Source: an uncultured Oscillospiraceae bacterium (lineage in GTDB: Bacteria > Bacillota > Clostridia > Oscillospirales > Ruminococcaceae). From it: a DNA stretch of 64,000 nt. The stretch lies in NCBI GenBank assembly GCA_949299455.1, contig CASGAN010000006.1:1-64000 (forward strand), given 5' to 3'. This document shows positions 45,283 to 54,490 of this stretch, piece after piece (positions within the stretch are counted from its first letter, which is position 1; every line of letters starts with the position of its first letter). Made by a program: the position numbers and the translations under genes. Below the pieces are notes generated by a model. It searched no databases. It was not told the origin of the DNA and saw only the letters and a list, made by a program, of their open reading frames with translations.

Positions 45283-46617
45283 ATGGCAAAACCGATTGTT
45301 GCAGTCGTCGGCCGCCCGAACGTGGGCAAATCGACACTGTTTAATAAATTGATCGGCCAGCGCCTTTCGATTGTCGAAGATACACCGGGTGTCACACGCG
45401 ACCGCATCTTCGCTGACTGCGAATGGCTCGGCCACACATTCGTGCTCGTCGATACCGGCGGTATTGAGCCAAAATCCGACGATGTGATTTTGGCGCAGAT
45501 GCGCCGTCAGGCGGAGCTCGCAATCCAGAGCGCAGACGTCATTATTCTGGTTGTCGATGTTCGAGAGGGCATGACCGCCACCGACAAAGATGTCGCATCC
45601 ATGCTCCGAAAAAGCGGCAAACCGATTGTGGTTGCTGTTAACAAGTGCGACAGCATCGGTGAACCACCGGCTGAATTTTATGAGTTTTACAACTTAGGAC
45701 TCGGTGATCTCTACCCGCTCTCTGCGGCACACGGTCACGGCACCGGCGACATTCTGGATGCAGTACTCGAGCATCTGCCCGAAAACGAAGATCCGGATTA
45801 CAGCGAGGAATACACAAAGGTTGCTGTCATCGGCAAGCCGAACGCCGGAAAATCGTCGCTCATCAACCGCCTGGCAGGCGAAGAGCGCGTCATCGTATCC
45901 GATATTGCAGGCACCACGCGTGATGCCATCGATACGATTGTCGAAAACGAATTCGGCAAGTATGTATTCATCGACACCGCCGGCATCCGCAGAAAATCGA
46001 AAGTGCTCGAAAAAATCGAACACTACAGCGTGCTGCGTGCCTATATGGCAGTCGACCGCGCCGATGTGTGCGTCATTATGATCGACGCACTCGAAGGCTT
46101 TACCGAACAGGACTCGAAAATTGCAGGTTATGCACATGAGGCTGGAAAGGCATGTGTCATCGCCGTCAACAAATGGGATGCTGTCGAGAAAGATGACAAG
46201 ACGATGATGGAAATGCGCAAAAAGCTCGAAAAAGACTTCAGTTTCATGTCGTATGCACCGATCGTGTTCATCTCGGCACTCACCGGCCAGCGTTTAAACC
46301 GGATGTTTGAAACGATTAACGAAGTCAAACAGAGCAACGAAATGCGCATCACAACCGGCCGGTTAAACGATTTGCTCGGCTATTGCACCGCGCGTGTACA
46401 GCCGCCGTCCGACAAGGGAAAACGCTTGAAAATTTACTATATGACACAGGCATCGAACAAACCGCCGGTGTTTGTCTGCTTTGTAAACCGGGCAGAGCTG
46501 TTTCATTTCTCATACCAGCGTTATATTGAAAATCAGATCCGCGAAACATTCGGCCTGACTGGTACACCGATCAAATTCATCATCAAAGAACGCGATACAA
46601 AAGATACAAAAGCATAA
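45283..46617 (+). CDS. der: Ribosome biogenesis GTPase Der
   Basis: A 444-residue protein with two tandem GTPase domains (GRPNVGKST near 8-16, GKPNAGKSS near 183-191, plus two NKxD motifs VNKCDS and VNKWDA) and a C-terminal KH-like domain (about 355-440). It acts in 50S assembly. It lies 12 bases after DUF512 and 12 before plsY. Confidence 0.98.
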   Translation: MAKPIVAVVGRPNVGKSTLFNKLIGQRLSIVEDTPGVTRDRIFADCEWLGHTFVLVDTGGIEPKSDDVILAQMRRQAELAIQSADVIILVVDVREGMTATDKDVASMLRKSGKPIVVAVNKCDSIGEPPAEFYEFYNLGLGDLYPLSAAHGHGTGDILDAVLEHLPENEDPDYSEEYTKVAVIGKPNAGKSSLINRLAGEERVIVSDIAGTTRDAIDTIVENEFGKYVFIDTAGIRRKSKVLEKIEHYSVLRAYMAVDRADVCVIMIDALEGFTEQDSKIAGYAHEAGKACVIAVNKWDAVEKDDKTMMEMRKKLEKDFSFMSYAPIVFISALTGQRLNRMFETINEVKQSNEMRITTGRLNDLLGYCTARVQPPSDKGKRLKIYYMTQASNKPPVFVCFVNRAELFHFSYQRYIENQIRETFGLTGTPIKFIIKERDTKDTKA

Positions 46618-46629
46618 GGAGAAAAACGA

Positions 46630-47307
46630 ATGGAATGGACAATCACAAGCACGCTCGTGCTGGCAGCCGGAATGGTTGCTGCTTATCTGCTCGGAAGCAT
46701 CAACTTTGCAATTATCGTCACACGGTTGTTTAAAAAAGGCGATATCCGCGATTATGGAAGCGGAAACGCCGGCATGACAAACGTCCTGCGCACCGTTGGA
46801 AAAACGGCGGCGCTTCTTACGCTGCTCGGCGATTTTTCAAAAGGCATTTTGTCGGTGCTGTTTGTGCGTCTGCTTGTTCTGTTGTTCCATGTTCCCGGCG
46901 ACATCGTCATTTTTGATTATCTGGTTGCATTTGCGGCACTGCTCGGTCACCTGTTCCCTGTTTTCTACGGATTTAAAGGCGGCAAAGGCATTCTTGTTTC
47001 CGCAGGCGCCATGCTCATTTTAAGTCCGTGGGCGCTTTTGTGCTGCTTTGTCGCATTTATGCTGTTTGCCGTCACGACCCGTTATATTTCGCTTGGCTCG
47101 ATTGTTGCAGGTGTGATGTATCCGGTGGCAAACCTGTTTTTAACATGGATGCAGTACGGCTCTGTTCACTGGACAGAGGTGATTTTATCCGCGCTGATCG
47201 GCGCGCTGGCAATCTTCATGCACCGTGCCAATATCAAGCGGCTGCTTTCGGGCACAGAGAGCAAGGTTTCGTTTAAAAAGAAATCTGCCGAGAAAACAAA
47301 ACAATGA
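46630..47307 (+). CDS. plsY: Acyl-phosphate:glycerol-3-phosphate acyltransferase PlsY
   Basis: A 225-residue membrane enzyme starting phospholipid synthesis by acylating glycerol-3-phosphate. It has LLGSINFAIIVTRLFKKGDIRDYGSGNAGMTN, GHLFPVFYGFKGGKGI and a C-terminal HRANIKRLLSGTE, the three family motifs, within five to six helices. It overlaps the kinase-like gene by four bases. Confidence 0.96.
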   Translation: MEWTITSTLVLAAGMVAAYLLGSINFAIIVTRLFKKGDIRDYGSGNAGMTNVLRTVGKTAALLTLLGDFSKGILSVLFVRLLVLLFHVPGDIVIFDYLVAFAALLGHLFPVFYGFKGGKGILVSAGAMLILSPWALLCCFVAFMLFAVTTRYISLGSIVAGVMYPVANLFLTWMQYGSVHWTEVILSALIGALAIFMHRANIKRLLSGTESKVSFKKKSAEKTKQ

Positions 47308-47813
47308 AAATTGCAGTCATCGGCTACAGCGGCAGCGGAAAATCAACCCTTGCCGCCACACTCGGTAAACAGCTTTCCATCCCTGTGCTGCATCTTGATG
47401 CGATAAACTTTGAAGCGGGATGGGTCGAACGCAATCGAGAAGAAGCCAAAGCACTCGTTGCGCATTTTTTACAGCACGAAAGCTGGATTATCGACGGCAA
47501 CTACGGCGAACTCTATTTCAACAAACGGCTCACAGATGCTGACCGGATCATTCTGTTCCAGTTTTCACGTGTGCGGTGCCTTATCCGCGTACTGCGACGG
47601 TATCAGATGTACAAAGGTCAAACGCGTCCTGATCTGGCAGAAAACTGCCCGGAAAAGATCGACGCGGAATTTCTTTTCTGGGTACTGTTCAAAGGACGCA
47701 GCAGGCGTCGCCGCAATCATTTTAAACAGATCGCACAGCAATATGCAGATAAAGCTGTAGTACTCAAATCACCGCGGGCAGTGAAACAGTTTCTCTCACA
47801 AAATAAATATTAA
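47304..47813 (+). CDS. P-loop nucleotide kinase-like protein (FlaR/topology-modulation type)
   Basis: A 169-residue small P-loop protein: MKIAVIGYSGSGKSTLAATLG, then LDAINFEAGW (substrate-binding Asp) and WIIDGNYGEL, matching proteins annotated as DNA topology modulation or adenylate-kinase-like. Its substrate is unknown. It is wedged between plsY and gpsA, overlapping plsY by four bases, so it is co-expressed with phospholipid genes, yet no lipid role is obvious. Confidence 0.85.
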   Translation: MKIAVIGYSGSGKSTLAATLGKQLSIPVLHLDAINFEAGWVERNREEAKALVAHFLQHESWIIDGNYGELYFNKRLTDADRIILFQFSRVRCLIRVLRRYQMYKGQTRPDLAENCPEKIDAEFLFWVLFKGRSRRRRNHFKQIAQQYADKAVVLKSPRAVKQFLSQNKY

Positions 47814-47833
47814 GTCGGTTGGAGGTTTTTGAT

Positions 47834-48850
47834 ATGGCACGCATTATGGTTCTCGGAAGCGGCGGCTTCGGTATCTCTCTTTCGGTCATGCTCCACAAAT
47901 ACGGAAACGACGTCACAATGTGGTCCAAATTTCCGCAGGAGATTGAATCCATTCGGAAGTTCGGTGAAAATAAAAAACTGCTGCCCGGCGTGGCAATCGA
48001 TGCTTCCATCAATCTGACAACAGATATTGCCGAAGCAGAACATGCAGAGCTTGTCATTCTTGCAGTGCCTTCATTCGCAGTACGCGAAACAGCAAAGGCA
48101 GTCGCTTCACATCTTGCGCCCAATGCGATTGTGGCAAATGTAGCAAAAGGCTTTGAGGAATCGACACACCTGCGTTTAAGTGAAGTGATCACACAGGAAA
48201 TCCCTGCGCACGATATTGTCGTGCTGTCCGGACCTTCCCACGCAGAGGAAATCGCCCGCAATGTACCTACTACAATCGTAGCAGCATGCAAACACCGCGA
48301 AAGCGCTGAGTTTGTGCAGGATATTTTGATGAACACCAATCTGCGTGTTTATGTCAACGATGATATGACCGGTGTGGAACTTGGCGGTGCGCTCAAAAAC
48401 ATTATTGCTGTCTGTGCAGGTATTGCCGACGGCATGGAACTCGGCGACAACACAAAAGCCGCACTGATGACTCGCGGTCTTGCTGAAATTGCACGCTTAG
48501 GCCTTGCGATGGGTGCGGAATCTGAAACCTTCACAGGCCTTACCGGCATGGGGGATTTAATCGTCACCTGTACCAGTATGCACTCAAGAAACCGCCGCTG
48601 CGGCATTTTGATCGGTCAGGGAATTCCTGCAGATGAAGCAGTCAAGCGTGTCGGCATGACCGTTGAGGGATGCTCTGCCGCACGGGCTGCACTGGCATTA
48701 AGCCGCGAATATCAGGTTGAAATGCCCATCACCGAACAGCTTTGCGCAGTGCTCGACGGCAAACCGGTTCATACGGCTTTGGCGGAACTGATGGGACGTC
48801 CCCGCCGCCACGAAAACGAAGAAATTTGGATGAAAGAACAGACAAAATAA
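47834..48850 (+). CDS. gpsA: Glycerol-3-phosphate dehydrogenase (NAD(P)+)
   Basis: A 338-residue enzyme that makes sn-glycerol-3-phosphate, the substrate of PlsY. It has LGSGGFGISLSVML (dinucleotide motif), AVPSFAVRE, LSGPSHAEEI, VELGGALKNIIAVCAGI (catalytic Lys) and GLTGMGDLIVTCTS. The ATG at 47834 has GGAGG eight bases upstream. Gene order der-plsY-gpsA supports the call. Confidence 0.97.
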   Translation: MARIMVLGSGGFGISLSVMLHKYGNDVTMWSKFPQEIESIRKFGENKKLLPGVAIDASINLTTDIAEAEHAELVILAVPSFAVRETAKAVASHLAPNAIVANVAKGFEESTHLRLSEVITQEIPAHDIVVLSGPSHAEEIARNVPTTIVAACKHRESAEFVQDILMNTNLRVYVNDDMTGVELGGALKNIIAVCAGIADGMELGDNTKAALMTRGLAEIARLGLAMGAESETFTGLTGMGDLIVTCTSMHSRNRRCGILIGQGIPADEAVKRVGMTVEGCSAARAALALSREYQVEMPITEQLCAVLDGKPVHTALAELMGRPRRHENEEIWMKEQTK

Positions 48851-48860
48851 ACAGATAAAT

Positions 48861-48885
48861 AAGCCGCCGGAAATCCGGCGGCTTT
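48861..48885 (+). terminator. Terminator of the DUF512-der-plsY-kinase-gpsA unit
   Basis: Stem AAGCCGCCGG/CCGGCGGCTT with loop AAAT and a short T-run. Confidence 0.85.
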
Positions 48886-48921
48886 GACTGCTTTGTGCAG
48901 AAAAAACAAGGAGGATTTTTC

Positions 48922-50838
48922 ATGTTTGACGGATTTTTAAAAGTCGCTTGTGCCACACCGCAGATCTCTGTGGCGGATTGTGCACACAACTGTGACGAGA
49001 TTCTTTCTTTGATGGAACAGGCCGCAAAAGAAAATGTAAAACTGCTCGTTTTGCCGGAACTTTGTATCACCGGATACACCTGCGGTGATCTGTTTTTCCA
49101 AAAAACACTGCTGTCCGGTGCGGAATGTGCACTCATGGAGCTGATTGATGCAAGCGAATCGTTTGATCTTGTGTGTGTTGTCGGACTTCCTGCTGCGATA
49201 GAGGGAAAAATCTACAACTGCGCCGCTGTGATTTCACGCGGACGACTGCTCGGCCTTGTTCCGAAAACCCATCTGCCAAACTATAACGAGTTTTACGAGC
49301 TGCGCCAGTTTACACCGGCACCAAATGGTACTTCAATCGTATCATTCGCAGGCAGTGATGTTCCGTTCGGTACAAAGCTTTTGTTCTCCTGCATGGAACT
49401 GCCGGAATTTACGTTTGCAGCGGAAATCTGCGAGGATCTCTGGGCGCCGCTTCCGCCGTCTGTATTCCATACCGCAGCCGGTGCATCGGTCATCGTCAAT
49501 CTGTCTGCCAGCGATGAGCTGGTCGGCAAAGCCGCGTACCGTCGTCGCCTTGTTGCAGGACAGTCCGCACGGCTTGTCTGCGGCTATCTCTATGCCGATG
49601 CCGGTGAAGGAGAATCCACCACTGACCTGACATTCGCTGCACACAATCTGATTGCTGAAAATGGTGTGCTTTTAACAGAGAGCCGCTATCAGACCGGGAC
49701 ACTCACAATCACAGAGCTCGATGTTGATCGTATCATGGCAGAACGCCGCAAAATGACCACCTATCCGGCAATTTCCTCGGATGACTACCTGACCGTATCG
49801 TTCTCTCTGCAAAGCGAGCAAACCACCCTCACCCGTCCGATCGATACACTCCCGTTTATTCCGCAAGGTGCAAACGCAGACGAAACATTTGAAGAAATCC
49901 TCACGATTCAAATGCAGGGACTCAAAAAACGCATCACCCACGCGCATGCGCAAACAGCTGTTGTCGGTATCTCAGGCGGACTTGATTCTGCACTGGCACT
50001 GCTTGTGGCCGTCCGTGCAATGGATGCACTCGGTCGTCCGCGCAGCGATGTTCATGCGATTACAATGCCTTGCTTCGGCACAACCACCCGCACCAAATCA
50101 AACGCCTCGGCACTGTGCGAGGCGCTCGGTGTACCGGTACAGACCATCGATATCAAACACGCAGTTGACGTTCATTTTGCAGATATCGGCCACGATCCTG
50201 ACATTCACGACGTGACATTTGAAAACAGCCAGGCGCGGGAACGCACCCAGATTCTCATGGACTATGCCAACCGGCAAAACGGCTTGGTTATCGGCACAGG
50301 CGATCTTTCGGAACTGGCGCTCGGATGGGCGACGTATAACGGCGACCACATGTCGATGTATGGCGTAAATGCTTCCGTACCGAAAACTTTAGTGCGTCAT
50401 CTGGCAGCCTATGAAGCACGTCGTCTCTCGGGAACAGCAGGAGCAATCCTGCTTGACATTCTCGACACACCGGTCAGCCCGGAATTATTGCCGCCAAGCG
50501 ACGAAACCATCGCGCAAAAGACAGAAGATCTTGTCGGTCCTTATGAACTGCACGATTTCTTTTTGTACTATATCATTCGGTTCGGATTTTCTCCGAAAAA
50601 GATTTTCCGGCTGTGCACCTATGCATTTGGCGACACATATGATAAACGCACCATTTTGAAATGGCTCAAAACATTCTATCGCCGGTTCTTCGTGCAGCAG
50701 TTCAAACGCTCTTGTCTGCCGGACGGTCCGAAAGTCGGTTCCGTTGCGCTTTCTCCGCGCGGTGACTGGCGGATGCCGAGTGATGCAAGCGCAGCACTTT
50801 GGCAAAATGAATTAGAACTGATTGAAGAAACACTTTAA
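48922..50838 (+). CDS. nadE: Glutamine-dependent NAD+ synthetase
   Basis: A 638-residue two-domain enzyme that amidates nicotinic-acid adenine dinucleotide, last step of NAD synthesis. The N-terminal nitrilase domain (about 5-270) shows its Glu (LPELCITGY), Lys (VPKTHLPNYNEFYE) and Cys (AEICEDLW) triad. The C-terminal synthetase (about 300-620) has the ATP loop GISGGLDSALALL and GTGDLSELALGWATYNGDH. The start at 48922 has GGAGG eight bases upstream. Confidence 0.97.
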   Translation: MFDGFLKVACATPQISVADCAHNCDEILSLMEQAAKENVKLLVLPELCITGYTCGDLFFQKTLLSGAECALMELIDASESFDLVCVVGLPAAIEGKIYNCAAVISRGRLLGLVPKTHLPNYNEFYELRQFTPAPNGTSIVSFAGSDVPFGTKLLFSCMELPEFTFAAEICEDLWAPLPPSVFHTAAGASVIVNLSASDELVGKAAYRRRLVAGQSARLVCGYLYADAGEGESTTDLTFAAHNLIAENGVLLTESRYQTGTLTITELDVDRIMAERRKMTTYPAISSDDYLTVSFSLQSEQTTLTRPIDTLPFIPQGANADETFEEILTIQMQGLKKRITHAHAQTAVVGISGGLDSALALLVAVRAMDALGRPRSDVHAITMPCFGTTTRTKSNASALCEALGVPVQTIDIKHAVDVHFADIGHDPDIHDVTFENSQARERTQILMDYANRQNGLVIGTGDLSELALGWATYNGDHMSMYGVNASVPKTLVRHLAAYEARRLSGTAGAILLDILDTPVSPELLPPSDETIAQKTEDLVGPYELHDFFLYYIIRFGFSPKKIFRLCTYAFGDTYDKRTILKWLKTFYRRFFVQQFKRSCLPDGPKVGSVALSPRGDWRMPSDASAALWQNELELIEETL

Positions 50839-50844
50839 AAAAGC

Positions 50845-50880
50845 AAGGCACCGAAACAAAATCGCTTCGGTGCCTTTTAT
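50845..50880. terminator. Terminator of nadE, shared with the convergent lipoprotein gene
   Basis: Stem AAGGCACCGAA with its complement, ten-base loop, T-rich tail; seven bases past the nadE stop. Confidence 0.88.
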
Positions 50881-50905
50881 TGTATGGAGGACTTCATTAC
50901 TAATC

Positions 50906-52222
50906 TTATTCTGTGATATATACTTGCAGACGGCTCTGCACCTGATCCATAAATTGATCCGTTTCCATGTTCCCTGCATAATAGTTATCGAATAAATCCG
51001 AGAGTGCATACTGCCAGATACTCGGCACCACAATGTTAAACACCTCTGTGTGAGGATCTCGATATTGCTCGGGATATTTTTTATATTCGCTGACTAAATT
51101 CCAGCTGTATCCGCTATTCACCACATCTTCTGCAAGCAGTGCCTGAATATATGCATATGCAATTTCTTGATTTTTGCTGGAGGCAGGAATTGCGACCCAA
51201 CGAATCGCATAATCGCAGTATTGATTGTTCATATCAGTCAATGAAAGCGAAATCATACTGTCCTTACGCACACCGTCCGTGCTGATTCCTTCTCCATACA
51301 AAAAATACCGGTTTTCTCTCGATGCATTCGCTTCAAACTCCAGTATCCCCTGATCACCTAAACCGGATTCCTCAATGTCCGACGAAATGGTTCGAATTGC
51401 TTCCACAATCCGTTTCACCGTCGGATTGTCAAAATCAACTTTTCCCGTTTGATAATCGGCAATCGTAAGTCCGCAGACATCAAACACAAGTGATTTCAAA
51501 ACCCGAAACCGAAAATCCGGCATAATCGACGGTGCATCCGGGTCATCTCCGTATTTCTCAACCCAGTCCGCACACTGTTCCAAAAACGTTATAATATTCA
51601 TTGACAGCGCATTCGGATAATCTTCCTGCGTCGCCTGCGGCAAAGGAAATGCCCATTGCTCCACAAGCTCTTCATTTGTAAAGAACACCAAAGAAGAATC
51701 TAAAATCGGTACAAAGGTCCATCGCTCATCCGAAGCAATTGCATCCGCAGAATTTCCCTTCATGTATGTCGTGGTATCAAGCTGGCCGTTTTCTTCCGCC
51801 AGCGGATTCAAATCTGCAAATGCGCCGCTCTGCATCAGCTTATACCAATCAGGCGGTACTGCTTCCGGCCATTCGAGATATATTGCATCGCCCATTACAA
51901 TATCTCCCGCCTGACCTTTTCGCAAATCATTCGTTATTCTATCGTAATATTCCTGAAGCGGCGTAATATCTGTATCCTTGTATTGGCGTGAAGAAAGCAT
52001 CAGATACTGCGTCGCCGGCCACCAGTTGCGTGTAATTGTAATATCCGGATATGTTTGCAATAAGTTTTCCTCTGCCGCTCGATACCACAGATCGTTTTCA
52101 TTGGAAATAAAATAAAACGAAAGCGAATTGTTTTTTTGCTCGACCACATCAGCACCGCATCCACTCAGCAGAACAGAAATAAATAAGATAATCGCCGCAA
52201 TACCATTTCGATTTTTCTTCAT
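50906..52222 (-). CDS. Orphan extracellular solute-binding lipoprotein
   Basis: A 438-residue protein with a lipobox signal (ISVLLSGC, Cys near residue 22), so it is lipid-anchored outside the membrane. The body resembles family 1 ABC solute-binding proteins (sugar type): LSFYFISNENDLWYRAAEENLL at the start, DIVMGDAIYLEW, FVPILDSSLVFFTNEELVEQ and a C-terminal helical lobe. No permease genes are next to it, so it may serve a distant transporter or be a sensor. The gene has its own consensus promoter with an inverted repeat just downstream. Confidence 0.82.
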   Translation of the reverse strand: MKKNRNGIAAIILFISVLLSGCGADVVEQKNNSLSFYFISNENDLWYRAAEENLLQTYPDITITRNWWPATQYLMLSSRQYKDTDITPLQEYYDRITNDLRKGQAGDIVMGDAIYLEWPEAVPPDWYKLMQSGAFADLNPLAEENGQLDTTTYMKGNSADAIASDERWTFVPILDSSLVFFTNEELVEQWAFPLPQATQEDYPNALSMNIITFLEQCADWVEKYGDDPDAPSIMPDFRFRVLKSLVFDVCGLTIADYQTGKVDFDNPTVKRIVEAIRTISSDIEESGLGDQGILEFEANASRENRYFLYGEGISTDGVRKDSMISLSLTDMNNQYCDYAIRWVAIPASSKNQEIAYAYIQALLAEDVVNSGYSWNLVSEYKKYPEQYRDPHTEVFNIVVPSIWQYALSDLFDNYYAGNMETDQFMDQVQSRLQVYITE

Positions 52223-52285
52223 AAATAAAACCTCCTCTCACAATAACGTTCTTTTTTAAATCCTTTTTTCAGTTCTCATTATTAT

Positions 52286-52314
52286 ATACATTCAATTTTA
52301 TGAATTAAATGTAT
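52286..52314. promoter_or_regulatory. Inverted repeat after the lipoprotein promoter, candidate operator
   Basis: Arms ATACATTCAATT and AATTAAATGTAT (one mismatch) with five bases between, starting about four bases after the likely transcription start. Confidence 0.45.
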
Positions 52315-52324
52315 TTCTATTTAT

Positions 52325-52353
52325 AATATATCTCATGACAGTTCATAAGTCAA
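52325..52353 (-). promoter_or_regulatory. Promoter of the solute-binding lipoprotein gene
   Basis: The minus strand has TTGACT (52353-52348), 17 bases and TATATT (52330-52325), both near-consensus, about 100 bases before the start codon. Confidence 0.75.
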
Positions 52354-52485
52354 TAGTTGTTTCCTCAATTATTCAAAAAAATATCTTATTTATCTTTGCA
52401 AACGACGAATTCATTCGGTTTTCATGATCGTTTTCATGTTCTAAATGTGTTTAAAAACAAAAATATTCCATCATATCATCAAACA

Positions 52486-52529
52486 AAAAGGTCATATTCA
52501 ACGCAAACACGCATTGAATATGACCTTTT
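52486..52529 (-). terminator. Terminator of the ABC exporter pair
   Basis: Long stem AAAAGGTCATATTCAA with its complement and a 12-base loop, ending in T-run on the minus strand; 60 bases past the stop. Confidence 0.85.
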
Positions 52530-52588
52530 CACATGTTTCTCGCAGTTACTGTACACCGCGAGTCATTCTCCATTGGATTGATCGAACG

Positions 52589-54490
52589 TTATGCACGCTC
52601 AAACTGACTGTTATACAGATTTGCGTAGAACCCGTTCTGCGCCATCAGTGTCGCATGGGTTCCCTGCTCCACAATATCGCCGTCTTTCATGCAGAGAATC
52701 CAATCAGCATCTTTGATTGTCGAAAGACGATGTGCAATGATAAATGACGTACGGTTCTTCATCAAATTGTCCATTGCACGCTGAATGAGCACTTCTGTAC
52801 GCGTGTCAACCGAACTGGTTGCCTCGTCCAGAATCAGAATTTTCGGATCGGACAAAATCGCACGCGCAATCGTCAAGAGCTGTTTTTGTCCCTGCGAAAC
52901 GTTGCTTGCTTCTTCGTTAAGCATCATCTGATATCCGTCAGGCAATGTGCGCACAAAGTGATCTACCTGCGCTGCTTTTGCCGCTGCATAGACCTCTTCA
53001 TCGGTTGCATCCGGACGGCCGTAGCGGATATTCTCCATGATGGTTCCGTTATACAGCCAGGTATCCTGCAGCACCATACCGAACAAACCGCGCAGTTCAG
53101 TACGGGAGAAGTTTTTGATGTCATAGCCGTCAATCAGAATTGCACCTTCGTTGACATCGTAAAAACGCATCAGCAATTTAACCATTGTCGTCTTTCCGGC
53201 ACCGGTCGGACCGACGATTGCGATTTTCTGTCCTGCTTTAATGGACGCCGAGAAATCATTGATGATGATTTTCTCCGGATTATATCCAAAGTGAACGTGT
53301 GCAAACTGCACATCGCCCGTGATATGCACGTTTGTATCGGTATCCGGCTCATCGGTATCGTTGACGGTGATGATCTGTGTTTCCGGCGTTTCCTCTTCCT
53401 CACCTAAAAATTCAAACACGCGCTCGCTGGCTGCAGCCGCCTGCTGCAAGACGTTCGAAATATTTGCAAGCTGTGTGATCGGCTGTGTAAACTGACGCAC
53501 ATACTGAATAAACGCCTGAATATCACCCACGCTAATAAGACTCTGTGTTGCCAGGAAGCCACCGAGCAGACAGATGACCACATAGCCGAGATTTGCCACG
53601 AAGTTCATGACAGGCATCATCATACCCGAGAAAAACTGGCTCTTCCAAGCTGAACGGTACAGCTCATCGTTGTATTCTTTAAACTGCGCAATCGAACGTT
53701 CCTCACCGCAGAATGCCTTCATCACAACATGACCGCCGTACATCTCTTCGACATGACCGTTTACATGTCCTAAATACTCCTGCTGTGCGGCAAAGTACTT
53801 TTGCGACCGTTTCACGATCAATACCACAAAAATGAGCGAAACCGGCACGATGCACAGCGCCACCAGCGTGAGCTGCCAGCTGATCGTGAGCATCATAATC
53901 AGAATACCGACAATGCTCGTCACCGATGTGATAATCTGCGTAACACTCTGATTTAATGTCTGCGAAAGTGTATCGATATCATTTGTCACACGGGAAAGCA
54001 CCTCTCCGTGATTGGTGGTGTCAAAATACCCAAGCGGCATACGGTTGATTTTTTTGATGATATCGTTGCGCAGTCCGTATGTCACACGCATCGACACACC
54101 GGTCATGATAAATCCCTGTAAATACGAGAACAGGGCGCTTACAAGATACAATCCGAGCAGCCAAAGCATGATCTGTGCGATATAGGCAAAATCGATCCCC
54201 TGTTCACTGCCGGAAATTTTTCGCATGATGCCGTTAAACAGCTCTGTCGTCACATTACCGAGAATTTTCGGTCCGAGAATCATAAAAATCGTCGATGCCA
54301 CTGCAAACAGCAGCACTACAAAAATCCGGAATTTATATTTTCCCAAATAGATGAGCAGTTTTTTCATACTGCCTTTAAAATCTTTTGCTTTCTCGCCGCC
54401 CATGCCGCCATGACCCATACCGGGTCTGCCCATACGCGGTCCATTCATTCTGCCCTGCACACCGGAGGGCCGCTTCACATTCTGATTCAT
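52589..54490 (-). CDS. ABC exporter half-transporter, consensus-site subunit
   Basis: A 633-residue exporter half with a Met/Gly/Arg-rich N-terminal tail (about 10-35), six helices (about 50-350) and an ATPase domain (Walker A VGPTGAGKTT, Walker B ILILDEATSSVD with catalytic Glu, His switch IIAHRLSTI). Its own signature motif is altered (NVSQGQKQ instead of LSGGQ). With the partner upstream, this is the pattern of a heterodimer with one strong and one weak ATP site. The start at 54490 overlaps the partner stop by four bases and has GGAGGAG upstream. Drug or peptide export is likely. Confidence 0.93.
   Translation of the reverse strand: MNQNVKRPSGVQGRMNGPRMGRPGMGHGGMGGEKAKDFKGSMKKLLIYLGKYKFRIFVVLLFAVASTIFMILGPKILGNVTTELFNGIMRKISGSEQGIDFAYIAQIMLWLLGLYLVSALFSYLQGFIMTGVSMRVTYGLRNDIIKKINRMPLGYFDTTNHGEVLSRVTNDIDTLSQTLNQSVTQIITSVTSIVGILIMMLTISWQLTLVALCIVPVSLIFVVLIVKRSQKYFAAQQEYLGHVNGHVEEMYGGHVVMKAFCGEERSIAQFKEYNDELYRSAWKSQFFSGMMMPVMNFVANLGYVVICLLGGFLATQSLISVGDIQAFIQYVRQFTQPITQLANISNVLQQAAAASERVFEFLGEEEETPETQIITVNDTDEPDTDTNVHITGDVQFAHVHFGYNPEKIIINDFSASIKAGQKIAIVGPTGAGKTTMVKLLMRFYDVNEGAILIDGYDIKNFSRTELRGLFGMVLQDTWLYNGTIMENIRYGRPDATDEEVYAAAKAAQVDHFVRTLPDGYQMMLNEEASNVSQGQKQLLTIARAILSDPKILILDEATSSVDTRTEVLIQRAMDNLMKNRTSFIIAHRLSTIKDADWILCMKDGDIVEQGTHATLMAQNGFYANLYNSQFERA

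Larger units (their letters stand above)
52223..52588. other. 366-base AT-rich gap with promoter, operator-like repeat and terminator
   Basis: No coding sequence is supported here; the plus-strand open frames lack ribosome sites. It holds the lipoprotein promoter (52325-52353), an imperfect inverted repeat (52286-52314) and the ABC exporter terminator (52486-52529). Confidence 0.6.

Noticed and set aside
52357-52747. Plus-strand open frames after the lipoprotein promoter
   Set aside because: They cover an AT-rich gap, the ABC terminator and the antisense of the ABC gene, with no ribosome sites.
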